Origin: Henckelia pumila | Taxonomy: Eukaryota; Streptophyta; Magnoliopsida; Lamiales; Gesneriaceae | Direction of reading: 5' to 3' | DNA length: 64,000 nt | Assembly (NCBI RefSeq): GCF_033568475.1 | Contig: NC_133123.1 | Location: 189,633,821 to 189,697,820 of the forward strand | Shown here: positions 45,198 through 54,860 of the stretch, in pieces | Layout of the letters: each line of letters begins with the position of its first letter | How positions within the stretch are numbered: the stretch's first letter is position 1 | Position numbers and translations under genes: made by a program | Notes under the pieces: generated by a model | The model's database searches: none | Told to the model about the DNA's origin: nothing | What the model saw: the letters and a program-made list of their open reading frames with translations, nothing else

Positions 45198-47423
45198 TCA
45201 AATTGCGGGGTTGTCAGAGGAGCCCCCGTCTTCAGTTGTCAGAGCTTCCTTAGTTGGGGCAGCCTTTGCACCTTCAGCTCCTGCTGGGCCAGGAAGAGAT
45301 TCAATGGCCTTGTCCAAATCCGGGAATTCCTTTTGGCCAGTGGACCAAAGACCCGCCTCTTCAAATTGATCACGACATTTATAAAATCCAGTCTGGAATA
45401 AGGCGTAAGACTTATCCTCCACAGATTTCTGAAATTCCGCAGAAGAAATAAAGAATGCCTTAAGCTCTTCCTCGGACTTCAGGCGAGTCTCCAATGCTGA
45501 CACCGCCTTTTCCGCCTTATCCTGGGCAGCAATCATCTCGGCTCGGGCTTTTGTGGCTGCGTGCTGGGTCTGATTAGCTTCCTTCAAAGAAGAATGCAGA
45601 CTGGACACCACTTGATCATGGGTCTGCCTCATCATCTCCATATCTTCCTCCAGCTTCTTGTTCAGCTCAGAGGCACCCCGGGATCTCTCTGCTTCTATAT
45701 TGGCCCGATCTGTCTCCATCCGGCCAAACCGGGTGGCATCCTCATAGCTTTCCACCACTAGATGCAGCCCCTGAAAACACAAGTGTTAGAATAGAAAAGG
45801 TTAATAATATTAAAGAGAGAGGGGAAAGTGGACTTACGGACAGAATCCGATTGGTGCCCTCGAAATAATTGACGTTAGGGCCCCGGTGGTAGAGGTGATT
45901 CTGTTCTGCAGGGGTCAGGAGACCTTTCAGCATCCGCACTCCTCGGCCAGAGGCTCCGGCCTGGAATATATTCTCCCTAGCACCCGGAGGACTATCACCC
46001 GACGCAGCTTGGTAGAAGGGTGCCAGGAGTGGGAAAGAAGGAGAAAGGGGAGCCACTTCTTCAGGATCGCTCAGAATAACCATGTCAGGCTCCTCCACAA
46101 CTTTCATTTTCCTTCCTAGGAGGGAAGAAGGGTCATTAACAGGGGAGGCCGACTCCTCCACCATTGCGGGTTCAAGGGTAGTTAACACCGGGGGCACAAC
46201 AGCAGACGAAGGGGCAGTAAGCCCAGGAATCGGGGCAGAAAGAGGAACCTCCTGGCCTTGTGACCCCCTGGCTCGGCGTTCTTTGGCTAGTTGAAGGACT
46301 CGGGCTTTTCTGGCTGCTTCAGTGGCCCGTTCTTCCACTTTTTCTTGAGCAGCTTTCTCAGCTGCCCGTTTTTTCATAAAAGCTTGCTTCATCAGGCGAG
46401 ATTTCTTCTTCTTCGGGGCTAGTTCTTCTGCACAAGAAATAGTGAGAGTTGGTATATTAATAGCATATAAAGAGAAGCAAGCGCATAATGGTAATAATGC
46501 ATACCAGGAGCCGGGCTTGGGGCTTCAGACTCGTCAATTATCCGATCCACCGAATCTACTACCCGGGCACCCAGGCCCCAAGAGATTAAACTACTTTCCT
46601 CCAAGAGAGGAGCGGAGGGAAATTTATGGTTTTCCACCAGTTCCTGAGACCGGATATAGGGCTCCTCAAGTTTATACTTTTTTGGAAGTTCTGGCTGGGA
46701 GGGAAGGGCTGTCAAAAACTTGGTGGGTTTTGTCCGGGCCGAAGGAAGTTGAATGAAAAAGAATCTCTCTTTCTATCCCTTCCAAGAGGAGGGGGTGTCA
46801 TCTACGAAGCGAGCGTTTTGCCGAGCATTCAAGGAAAAATCCATCTCGGTAAATCGACAAGCGTAGTAGTAATGGAAAACTTGGGGGGTAATGGCCAGAT
46901 TGTGCGTCTTGAAAAGCACATAGGTGGCAGCCATCATTCGGAAGGCATTAGGATGAAATTGGTTTAAGGGCACTTTATAAAACTGGGCGATTTTGTAATA
47001 AAAAGGATGGACCGGGAAGCGGAGCCCATTTCGGAGTTGTTCCCTGAAAAAAGTATAAAAACCCTCGGGGGGTTGGTTAGCCCTGCCCAGGGACCGGGAA
47101 TGATAATAGAATAGGCAGGAGGAATGTTACCCATGACCCGGAGTTCTTCTATAGCTTCCGGCCGAAGGGTGCTAGTGCTATAGGAAAACCAAGGGCCATC
47201 TGGGTTAGGGTGGGAGTTTGAAGTAAGAATGGCAGTCTCAGTAGCTTTGGTTTTCCCCTTGCCCTTAGAAGGACCCGATTGTGTTTTCTTAGGGTACCGG
47301 AGCCATGGTCATTAGAATAGAAGAAGTAACGGAAGGAGGGGAATCAAGGCGTAAGGCCGCGGATTCTACACTAGAAGAGACGCGAGCATTGGCACCAGAA
47401 GTTGAAGAGGCAGATTCCGACAT
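45198..47423 (-). pseudogene. Antisense spliced ORF of the Tat element (Transposase_28-like N-terminus, coiled coil)
   Basis: Coding runs opposite to pol. From an ATG at 47423 (MSESASS) the frame soon meets a stop near 47297. Further in, pieces resemble the plant 'putative gypsy type transposon' family PF04195: FHPNAFRMMAATYVLF (46950-46900) and LPKKYKLEEPYIRSQELV (46690-46640). Two clean introns are visible on the minus strand: a GTATGC donor near 46505 with a TTGTGCAG acceptor near 46432, and a GTAAGT donor near 45838 with a TTTTCAG acceptor near 45774. Reading is in frame across the second. After the first intron comes a basic PKKKKSRL, a likely nuclear-localisation signal. The last exon (about 45198-45773) is a long Glu/Lys/Ala-rich coiled coil. 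Antisense ORFs in this position are known from Tat elements such as Retand; the function is unknown. Stops and frameshifts make this copy broken. Confidence 0.7.
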
Positions 47424-47873
47424 CTTCAAGGAAAGAAAATGAAAAGGAAGGGTGAATTAATAGCAGGTACAGATGAAAAACTTACAGGAGAAAGAGGGAG
47501 CGCGAGGAAAAGAGGTGAGGAACAAGAAGGAACTGCAGAATCGCCGAAGCACGAGCAAGCTAAGGGCAAGAGGGAGGAACGTGTGAAAGTGGAAATCGAG
47601 AAAAGGGAAAAATATATAAAGGAAGGAAAGTCTTATCTGAGCCGTAGGTTGTAGAACGATCGAATGGTGGGGGTTGGCTTTGGAAGTTGGGCCAGGCAGA
47701 TAATGATGGCTAAGAAAGTGAAAAAACGGGAGGAGTGCTCGATGGACGGCCATCTCCTCGTATTTTAGGGCTCATGTCATGCTTGACAACAACATTACAG
47801 GTTTTAAAATTTGAAATTCAAAAATTTGCCGCCAAAGCTCAAGGTAAGGGCTGTTCATCAGAGCCCTATTAGT
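47424..47873 (-). promoter_or_regulatory. Region between antisense ORF and 3' LTR; possible antisense promoter
   Basis: No ORF with a recognisable product is seen. On the minus strand a TATATATTT lies at about 47612-47620, some 190 bp upstream of the antisense ATG at 47423, a plausible TATA box. Short purine-rich runs occur (GGGAGGAG near 47730), but no polypurine tract touches the LTR start at 47874. Confidence 0.35.
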
Positions 47874-48652
47874 TGATACCCCGGGAGCTCGTGGACATGG
47901 GAAATCTAAGAATTGAGACAGCAAGCAGAGCTCTAGCCCGACTATTTTAGGGAGGAGTGGTGATACCCCGGTAGCCCAGGAGCATCCGAGCTCTGTGACT
48001 CGGGCAGCGAGCAAAGATCTAGCCCGACTATTTTAGGGAGGAGCGGCGATACCCCGGGAAGTCAGGGGTATCGGGGCTATGGAGAGACAAGGTTAATAGG
48101 GTTGGATGGAGCCGGGCTAGTAGCCCAGAGACAAGTGAGTAGCTCATCCCGGACGGATGTGTGAGGCCGAGAAGACCAAGTCTTCATGACTTGGACAACA
48201 CCCATTTCTCAGGAGCATGATCCTCATGATTGCCATGATCCCGAGTCTTCCAGCTTGATCGTGTGTGACAGATAAACGTGGGCAACCCCTGCATCCACGA
48301 CCCAGATCGTGGCCACTACCCTGAAATTGCGGAGGCATTCTCTCACTCTAAGTCTTATAAATACATTGCATCAGGTATCAGTAGAGGTATGTTCATCCGA
48401 ATCCCCAAAACACTACACTCATTTTTCCTAAAAAGCCCGCTCTATTTCTAAGTCTGACTTAAGCATCAAAGTGGCCCCGCCGGAAAACTTTACGGCGTTC
48501 CATTAACGTGCTTTTATTTCCTTTTCACTGTGTGCAGATTATCTTAGTTAGGGAAAGACAGATTACATACCATCCTCATCAACTTGGTCATCTTGTCAGG
48601 CCCACTTCACTACCCTGATAGCCCGGGTACTCGGTTTTATCAACCATCATCA
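47874..48652 (+). repeat. 3' LTR of the Tat element, with tripled start module
   Basis: 779 bp, ending ATCATCA and followed by the target duplication TTCAT. The LTR start motif (TGATACCCC, CGATACCCC in the third) occurs at 47874, 47961 and 48047, and each of the last two is preceded by GACTATTTTAGGGAGGAG. The last 606 bp match the 5' LTR core. Confidence 0.85.
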
Positions 48653-48682
48653 TTCATAATAAAAACTCGAGTAACTTTCTAT

Positions 48683-48905
48683 ATTTTTTTGTGACGTGGG
48701 AACCCGCAGCCGCTACCTTTCGGTTTGCTCTGGGTAAACCCCCGGACTAACGCAATAGCCTGCAAACTACGCTAGTCAGGTAAACCACAGTAGGCAAGCC
48801 CTGTGTGACATGCTGGTTCAAGAAGGTGTTGGCAGGGGGAATCAAACTCCTGACCTATAGCCAAGAGTTCACCTACTCTACCAATTTGGACACCCCTTGG
48901 GAGCA
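48683..48905 (-). mobile_element. tRNA-derived SINE, about 220 bp
   Basis: Read on the minus strand the element starts with a tRNA-like head: TGGTAGAGTAGGTG (A-box-like, near 48880) and AGTTTGATTCC (B-box-like, near 48845), the internal promoter of RNA polymerase III. It ends in a short A-rich tail (near 48684-48690). The flanks are a 13-bp direct repeat with one mismatch: AGTAACTTTCTAT (48670-48682) and AGTAACTCTCTAT (48906-48918), as expected of LINE-mediated insertion. It lies 18 bp beyond the Tat 3' LTR. The head is too diverged and lacks an acceptor stem for a real tRNA gene. Confidence 0.8.
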
Positions 48906-48918
48906 AGTAACTCTCTAT

Positions 48919-49299
48919 TATTATTGTTATTCATAGATGAGTCAAAATAAAATTTAACATTATTATTTTTTCGATTTTCTCGTTTCAACAGTAAAATGAC
49001 CATTTTTCCTCATTATTTTATTTTTGTCTCTAAAATATTTATCTATATATCAAGTCTCTCTGACTATGTTAATTCTATTTTTTTCTTTCTTTTTCTTGCT
49101 ACCCAATTTTTTTTTTTTTTACTGTAATCGATTATTGACTATATCAAACAAAATAAATTAATTTTATCTATTCTAGCTATAAAATATATAATTTAAATTT
49201 TTTGAAATGCATTTTTAAAGTAATTATGTATGTTTCACTTGTATAATTTAGTGTTAATTTATTAATGAAACTAGTCTAATTCACAACAGTTCATACATC
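48919..49299. other. AT-rich spacer, no gene seen
   Basis: AT-rich DNA with poly-T runs near 49108. Nothing recognisable is present on either strand. Confidence 0.5.
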
Positions 49300-51035
49300 A
49301 CATTTTGGAAGTGATAGGCTGCTGAAATAAAATTCCAACACACCCTTAGTTTCTGGCAAGCTGGGTTATTTTGATGATATCTCATAACTCAATGATCCAA
49401 ATCCCCAGCCGCCAAAACCGTTGAATAGCCAACTCAAAACTCTGCAAGTCATATTTCAAACCAGGTGGACCAATTCGGATTTATCTAGGTCAAACTGTTG
49501 TCTCAAGGCTAAACTAGAACTAAACTAGATGAGCTTAAAACAGACATCAGTTGAGCTTGAGCTATTCTGAAATTTCCATCATATCTTGCAGATTGGTTAT
49601 CCAAATTGAACGATTCAATATGCGTAACGAAGATAATACAATTATCTACAAATCATATTTACAAGTCAAAGTCTGAATGAGAGCATAAGGCGATGATAAA
49701 CGGCATTGACGTCTCTGATTCTGCACTAAGCATAATTTCTGGCACAACTGAGTGTTTTGAGCACATTTCTCTCATAAAAACACATAATTGAGTTATTCTT
49801 GATGCGTTGGAAAGAAAAGAGGAAGGGTTACAATTTTTATGTTCATCATTTTTCCCAAAAGTTAATGAAGCAAGAAATATAAGCAATAAAACGTGACTAC
49901 TAAAAATAGCAGTGCTGAAAAGCTGTAGACTCCGAAATGCAGCATAATCCAAACCAGTGGCCGCTGCAATCAGTAGCCACTGAAAACCATTAGCCGATGC
50001 AACTTGTAGCTGTTGCAACTAGTAGAAAACCAGTAGCTACTGCACTAGTAGATCCTAAAATCAGCAAAAGATGAGGAAAGTGGCCAGAAGAGCAAATATG
50101 ACCGTTTCAATGTCAGAAACTGTACAAAACTTTTACTAACGGTCATATTTTTGTATATAACTTTAATATCATTCTTGGAGACCATAAATACAATATTTGA
50201 AAGATAAAATAACAGCTTTGGATGGGGATTCAAAGTATGGGCAGATTATACATGAAAAAAAAAGATAGAATGGGAGCAAGCCCAAGAAAGTTATGTGTGA
50301 GAAACAAGAAGAAAGATGAGCTTTTAAAGTTAAATATTCCACACCAAATCAAGTTTGTAGGACACTCGTCCATATTCATGTATTGAAGAATACATCATTT
50401 GAAGAGAGCCCACTCACACAAAAGAGAGATGCATTTCAAAGAATAGTTGAGTGATAGTTTTGCACAAAGACATTAAAGAATGTGTAATCTTTGTATTTAG
50501 TTGTGATACTTGTTGTCCCAACCATATTTTTGAGAGATTCTAGGAGTTCCAATTAAGGTGATGGATAAGTCCAAAAGTTGAAGTGGGTTCTTACAAAGAG
50601 TTGTCAAACCAAAGTCATCAAGTGGATACTTCCAAGTGAAAGAACGAGTGGCGTAGGAGCGGTTGAGTTTTCGAACATTCATAAACAAATTCGTGTCTCT
50701 TTACTTCATCGTATTTACTTCTCGTTGCTGTTTTTGGATGATTTGTTGATATATTTTATGTGTTACTTAAAATACCAAAATGTTACATACAAAGTATTTG
50801 ATAAAATGCTTCAATCAAAATATTTTTATTATCTCAACTTGCAATCCTTTCAAATGATTTTCAAAATGATTAATCGATTTTTGGAAGATTATGTTGAGTG
50901 TCTTCAGCTTGATTTTATAACCAAACTCAATATAATATATTGGTGCTCGGTTCATTTTTGAACATTTCAAGAACAAGCTATTGTAGCTCAAAATATTTTT
51001 AAAATGTGTATTCACCCCCTCCCTCTACACACTTT
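49300..51035 (+). mobile_element. Probable solo LTR of a Copia element (SIRE-like)
   Basis: The stretch lacks coding sequence. Its end resembles 3' ends of long plant Copia LTRs, with ACTTCCAAGTGAAAGAACGA, GGCGTAGGAGCGG near 50650 and TATTCACCCCCTCCCTCTAC near 51010 (remembered similarity). A cluster of short repeats of the type CAGTAGC(C/T)(A/G)CTGCA lies at 49935-50055, including a 7-bp stem CAGTGGC/GCCACTG. No second LTR, primer site or target duplication was found, so the left boundary is a guess. Confidence 0.4.
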
Positions 51036-51479
51036 TTTTTTTATCTTAACAAATTATTTTTTAAAAAATAACAATAGACTTTGCCTTTTGTTATATAACT
51101 ATTGATTCTCTTATGAAATACAAACAAAAAGTGGAAAGAAATTGTTTGAAATTGTCATTTTTTAGGCAAAAATCCAGAAAAAATAATTAAAAGCATAATG
51201 ACATTTTTAAACAAAAATTTATTCCCTCTAGAATTATCAATATTAAATTTTAATTAACTAAATCAATCATATGAGATCATATTAAATAAGATGAAAACAA
51301 AGAATTCCATTCATATATATAAACATCAATATATGGTTAAAAAAGAAAATTCTCTTTTTTTTTTGAAATTGTACTGATAATAATATATAATATTATCTGA
51401 TGTATATAAACATCAATATATGGTTCTATATAATAATATATAATAAAATTAATATTGCTTTAGGTATGTACTGATGTAT
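51036..51479. other. AT-rich spacer with a duplicated 22-bp segment
   Basis: No gene is seen. TATATAAACATCAATATATGG occurs at about 51316 and again at about 51405, with unrelated sequence between. Confidence 0.5.
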
Positions 51480-51597
51480 TATTACACACACATGTAGTAT
51501 ATATCTCTGTGTGTGTGATACTACATGAGTATATCTGTGTGTGTTATATATATTTTTGTGTGTGTGTGTGTGATACTACATGAGTATATATGTGTGT

Positions 51598-51652
<55 letters not shown>

Positions 51653-51655
51653 AAT
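51480..51655. repeat. Compound TG/CA/TA microsatellite
   Basis: Runs of (TG)n, (CA)n and (TA)n adjoin here. The (TG)n sides are joined by two copies of GTGATACTACATGAGTATAT (near 51516 and 51570). The CA run of about 30 bp passes directly into TATATATA. The TG and CA runs are complementary, so the tract can fold back on itself. Confidence 0.9.
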
Positions 51656-52287
51656 ATATTGGCCCTCTTAGAGTATGATCACTAAGTCGACCGACTCATG
51701 AGACTTACCTCACGTGCGGGGTCTAAGCTACTAGCTATGACTATACAACATATAATTTTATATTAATGTGAAATAAAATTGATAAAGATGGATTCTAAAA
51801 TATATATAGTCGAAACATCTCACATTAATTCTATGTTATGTGACATGTGGTTGTAGAAGCGTAATGAGAGAATATATCTTCATATATCTAAAATAATGAT
51901 ACAAGTCATAGTTATATACAACATAAAGAGATAAAGATAAAAGGAAAACAAATATTCAAAATATACAAAAGATATGCACAATATATGCAAATATTTAAAA
52001 GATATATTTCAATAGGTCCCCTCAAGATGGTGGGTTCGTAGAGACACCAATATTGGAGAAAATAAGATGAAGGAGTGTACTGGGAAGTGACTTTGTCAAA
52101 GCGAAGCTAACTGGTTAGAGAATTAGACATGAAAAACATGAACTTTATGACTCTGAACCAGCTCACAAACAATATTATAATCTAAAAAAATGTGCTTCAT
52201 GCGAGAGTGAAACACAAGATTGGCGCAGATAATTAGCCTCAACATTATCATAATAGATAGAAGCAGGAGAGGTTACACCAGTGACAC
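51656..52287. other. AT-rich DNA grading into Copia 3' sequence
   Basis: There is no clear gene to 52020. From about 52020 the minus strand shows degraded sequence compatible with the C-terminal end of the Copia RNase H that is readable from 52288 on. No LTR boundary was identified. Confidence 0.4.
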
Positions 52288-53452
52288 CTAGTTCATAAAG
52301 GAGATATCTAACCCATTGTAGTTCCGCAGCAGTAGAGGCAATGTCGCGATATTCAACCTTAGTGGTTGAGCGATCAACCGAGCCCTGCTTTTTGCAGCTC
52401 CAAGAGATGGGATTGGAACCAAAAACACAATATATGAACCAGTGGAGGTGCGATCATCAAGATCACCCGTCCAATAAACATCACAGTAGGCATGCAAAGA
52501 GGGAGAGCAGTGTCGTCGGAGAATGATATTGTAGGAGCTTGTACCATTAAGGTAGTGCAACAGACTCTTAACCACCACCAATGGAGAGATGAGGGAGCAT
52601 GCATAAACTGAGAAAGTTTATCAATAACAAAGTCAATATCCGGTTAAGTAAAAGAAAGATATTGCAAACTAAAAATTGTATGGAGATACAAACTAGCATC
52701 CGCAGGCGGTGAGCCATCAAAAAGGTGCAGGGAGGCGTACATGGCAATATGCGTAGAAAAAAGCTTCGAGTTAGCCATGTTGGTCTTGGTGAGAATATCA
52801 AGATGATACTTCTTTTGAGAGAGACAAAGGTCCCCTGAATAAGAACAACCTCAACACCTAGAAAATAAGATAAAGAACCAAGATCTTTGATAGAAAACCG
52901 AGCACCCAACTGGTTGATGAATCCTTGAAGAGCACCAACATTATTTCCTGTAAGAATCATATCATTGACATAGATAAGTAGATACATGATAATACCTCCA
53001 GAGTGGAAATAAATAAAGACGTATCAGCTAGAGAGACAGCGAAACCAATACTAAATAAAAAATAATGAAGTTCAGTGTACCAAGCGCGGGGTGCCTGCTT
53101 AAGACCATAGATGGCTATGTTCAAAATGTAGACATAAGATGGAAAATCAGAGTTAAAAAAGCCAGACAGCTAAGCCATATAAACACAGTCATCCAACTGT
53201 CCCTAGAGAAATGCATTTTTCACACTCATCTGACAAAGAAACCAACCGTTTGAAACAACAAAAGATAAGAGAATGCGAACGGTAGTGTTTCACCACAAGT
53301 GTCAGTGCAGTCAAGACCCGGGCGTTGGTGAAAACCCTTAGAAACTAGACGAGCCTTATAGCGATCAACAAAGCTATCATACTTTTGCTTAAGTCGAAAC
53401 ACCCATTTGCAAACAACAACATTTTGAGACGTATCAGACGGGACAAGATCCC
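52288..53452 (-). pseudogene. Copia RT/RNase H fragment, heavily decayed
   Basis: On the minus strand from 53452: DLVPSDTSQNVVVCKWVFRL and DRYKARLVSKGFHQRPGLD (RT start); a frameshifted middle; LLIYVNDMILTGNN, where the catalytic YVDD reads YVND; FSIKDLGSLSYFLGVEVV; and an RNase H part with LHAYCDVYWTGDLDDRTSTG. At least four frame changes and stops are needed. It begins abruptly at the CACTA end (53453). It is not the missing half of the Copia fragment at 7447-9248, since order and location do not fit. It is inactive. Confidence 0.8.
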
Positions 53453-54200
53453 TACTACAAGAAAACACGGTAATTAGAGAATAAATTAAAAAAATTCTTT
53501 CCTAGATTTATAGACTATTTATGCTAAATTGCGACGGTTTTTTGAATAATCATCTCTAAAGAAAAATACGAAGAACATAAAGACGAAATATTAATAACAG
53601 TCATTAAAAACTAGCGATGCTTTTGAAAGAAAATGTCGTTAACTTTGTGACGCATATAATCATTCATTGCGAACAATGAATGCGACGATTAATGTAATTA
53701 TTTCCGTTGCTAATTGAGACTGAATTTAAACGATATAAACCATCGTTGTATGTGTTTGTAGCTGACGTAATTTAATTAGCGACTACTTGAGTTGTTAGTA
53801 ACTAATCTTAACAACTATTGTAGAAATAAATCGTCTCTAATAACGACACATAACAAAAATAATAGTTACATTTAGATATTAATAGTTTAAGTTATCGGTA
53901 AAATTAGAGATTAATTTCTTAAAGTATTTGCTAAAACTAGCGACGTAAGTTTTTCCTTATGTTGTAGTTGGCAACAGTTACCAATGAATTAGTCGCAATT
54001 TGTGACGAATTACTTACAAAATGACGTAATTAGAGATGGTTTGTAACTAGCCGTCGCAATTATCGACGGTTAGTTAAAAATCGTCGCAATTAGTTACTTA
54101 ATGTCATTTACCATCACAACTAGCTACTATTAATAATAAACTGTCCCTATTTTTGAATATAAGTTCCACTCCTTTGCATCACCTAACCCTAGCCGCCGCA
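53453..54200. mobile_element. Terminal region of a CACTA (En/Spm-like) transposon
   Basis: TACTACAAGAAAA (53453-53465) differs in one base from the CACTA terminus CACTACAAGAAAA and lies exactly where the Copia RT frame breaks. The following 700 bp are filled with short direct and inverted GCGACGG/CCGTCGC-like units (for example GCCGTCGCAATTATCGACGG near 54051), typical CACTA subterminal repeats that bind transposase. The opposite terminus was not found, so only one end is present or the other end was lost. Confidence 0.7.
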
Positions 54201-54485
54201 CACACATTCTTGTGTTTTTGAGCTCCCACCAACGTCAGAGGCTGCTGTCGATTGTTCCCCTTGGTACCCGGGTAATTATTTAATCATATACACGTGTTTA
54301 GACTTTAAATATAGTTTTTTTTATGTTTTCCCTTCGAATAAACATCTTTATGTGTGTTTTGTAGTGTGTTGGTGTCGGATTTGTGGTTTGATTTTTTCTT
54401 CCTGCCTCTAGCCGCCCGCCAGTCTGGTATGCACACATATATACATAGTCTTTGTAGTTGTGGTTCGAGAACCTTCTCAGCAAGT
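54201..54485. other. Unassigned stretch between CACTA end and gag fragment
   Basis: It starts with CTAACCCTAGCCGCCGC (54184-54200), which looks like a plant 5' untranslated region and could belong to the CACTA transposase gene. No coding sequence of a known type follows. Frames of 60-97 codons on both strands are not supported. Confidence 0.35.
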
Positions 54486-54860
54486 CTTTGTAACGCTCTC
54501 ATGCCTCTCAACTGTTCCGAATCATGCTACCTAAATGTGTTGATCACAATCTTCAATTGGGTGGACTTATCAGGAGAAACAAATATTGCCAAAAATTTCA
54601 CTGTCATGTCTTCCCAAGTAATTATACTCCCCAACGTTAGTGATTGAATCCAACATCTTGCCTGGTCCCTGAGAAAAAACAAAAACAAACGCAATCTAAT
54701 AATATCGTCAGAATGTCCTCATATGCATATGAGGACCTGCAGTATCGCTTCCATTAAATTGGTTCTGATGTACCATGTTGATCAGTGAAGGCTTCAGCTC
54801 GAAAGTATTTGCATTGATAGTCCCTCGAGCTAGGCTAGAATAGTGGCCATGGATCACTAT
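54486..54860 (-). pseudogene. Athila-like Ty3/Gypsy Gag fragment
   Basis: The minus strand reads ANTFELKPSLINMVHQNQFN (about 54810-54750), then after a stop and frame change SIITWEDMTVKFLAIFVSP (about 54630-54570). The spacing and motifs match the Gag of Athila elements (NFELKP..I.MVQ.NQF, then ITTWEEL..KFL.KYFPP). The Tekay-like element inserted at 54861 cuts it off; its upstream part would lie beyond 64000. It is inactive. Confidence 0.65.

Larger units (their letters stand above)
20508..48652 (+). mobile_element. Tat-lineage Ty3/Gypsy retrotransposon, decayed and hosting other elements
   Basis: The termini are flanked by the identical 5-bp duplication TTCAT at 20503-20507 and 48653-48657, which fixes the element's extent. 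The order is 5' LTR, primer site, gag, protease, RT, RNase H, a second RNase H-like domain, integrase, minisatellite, antisense ORF, 3' LTR. A second RNase H-like domain and an antisense ORF after pol are features of the Tat lineage (Retand/Ogre-like). Without the 17.26-kb Copia block and its extra target duplication the element would be about 10.9 kb. Many stops and frameshifts make it inactive. Confidence 0.9.

Noticed and set aside
48683..48905. tRNA gene on the minus strand
   Set aside because: Internal-promoter-like boxes are present, but no cloverleaf with acceptor stem can be formed. An A-rich tail and a target duplication show a SINE.
7447..53452. The two Copia fragments (7447-9248 and 52288-53452) as halves of one split element
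   Set aside because: Both are on the minus strand, but the Gag half would have to lie to the right of the RT half. The order is reversed.
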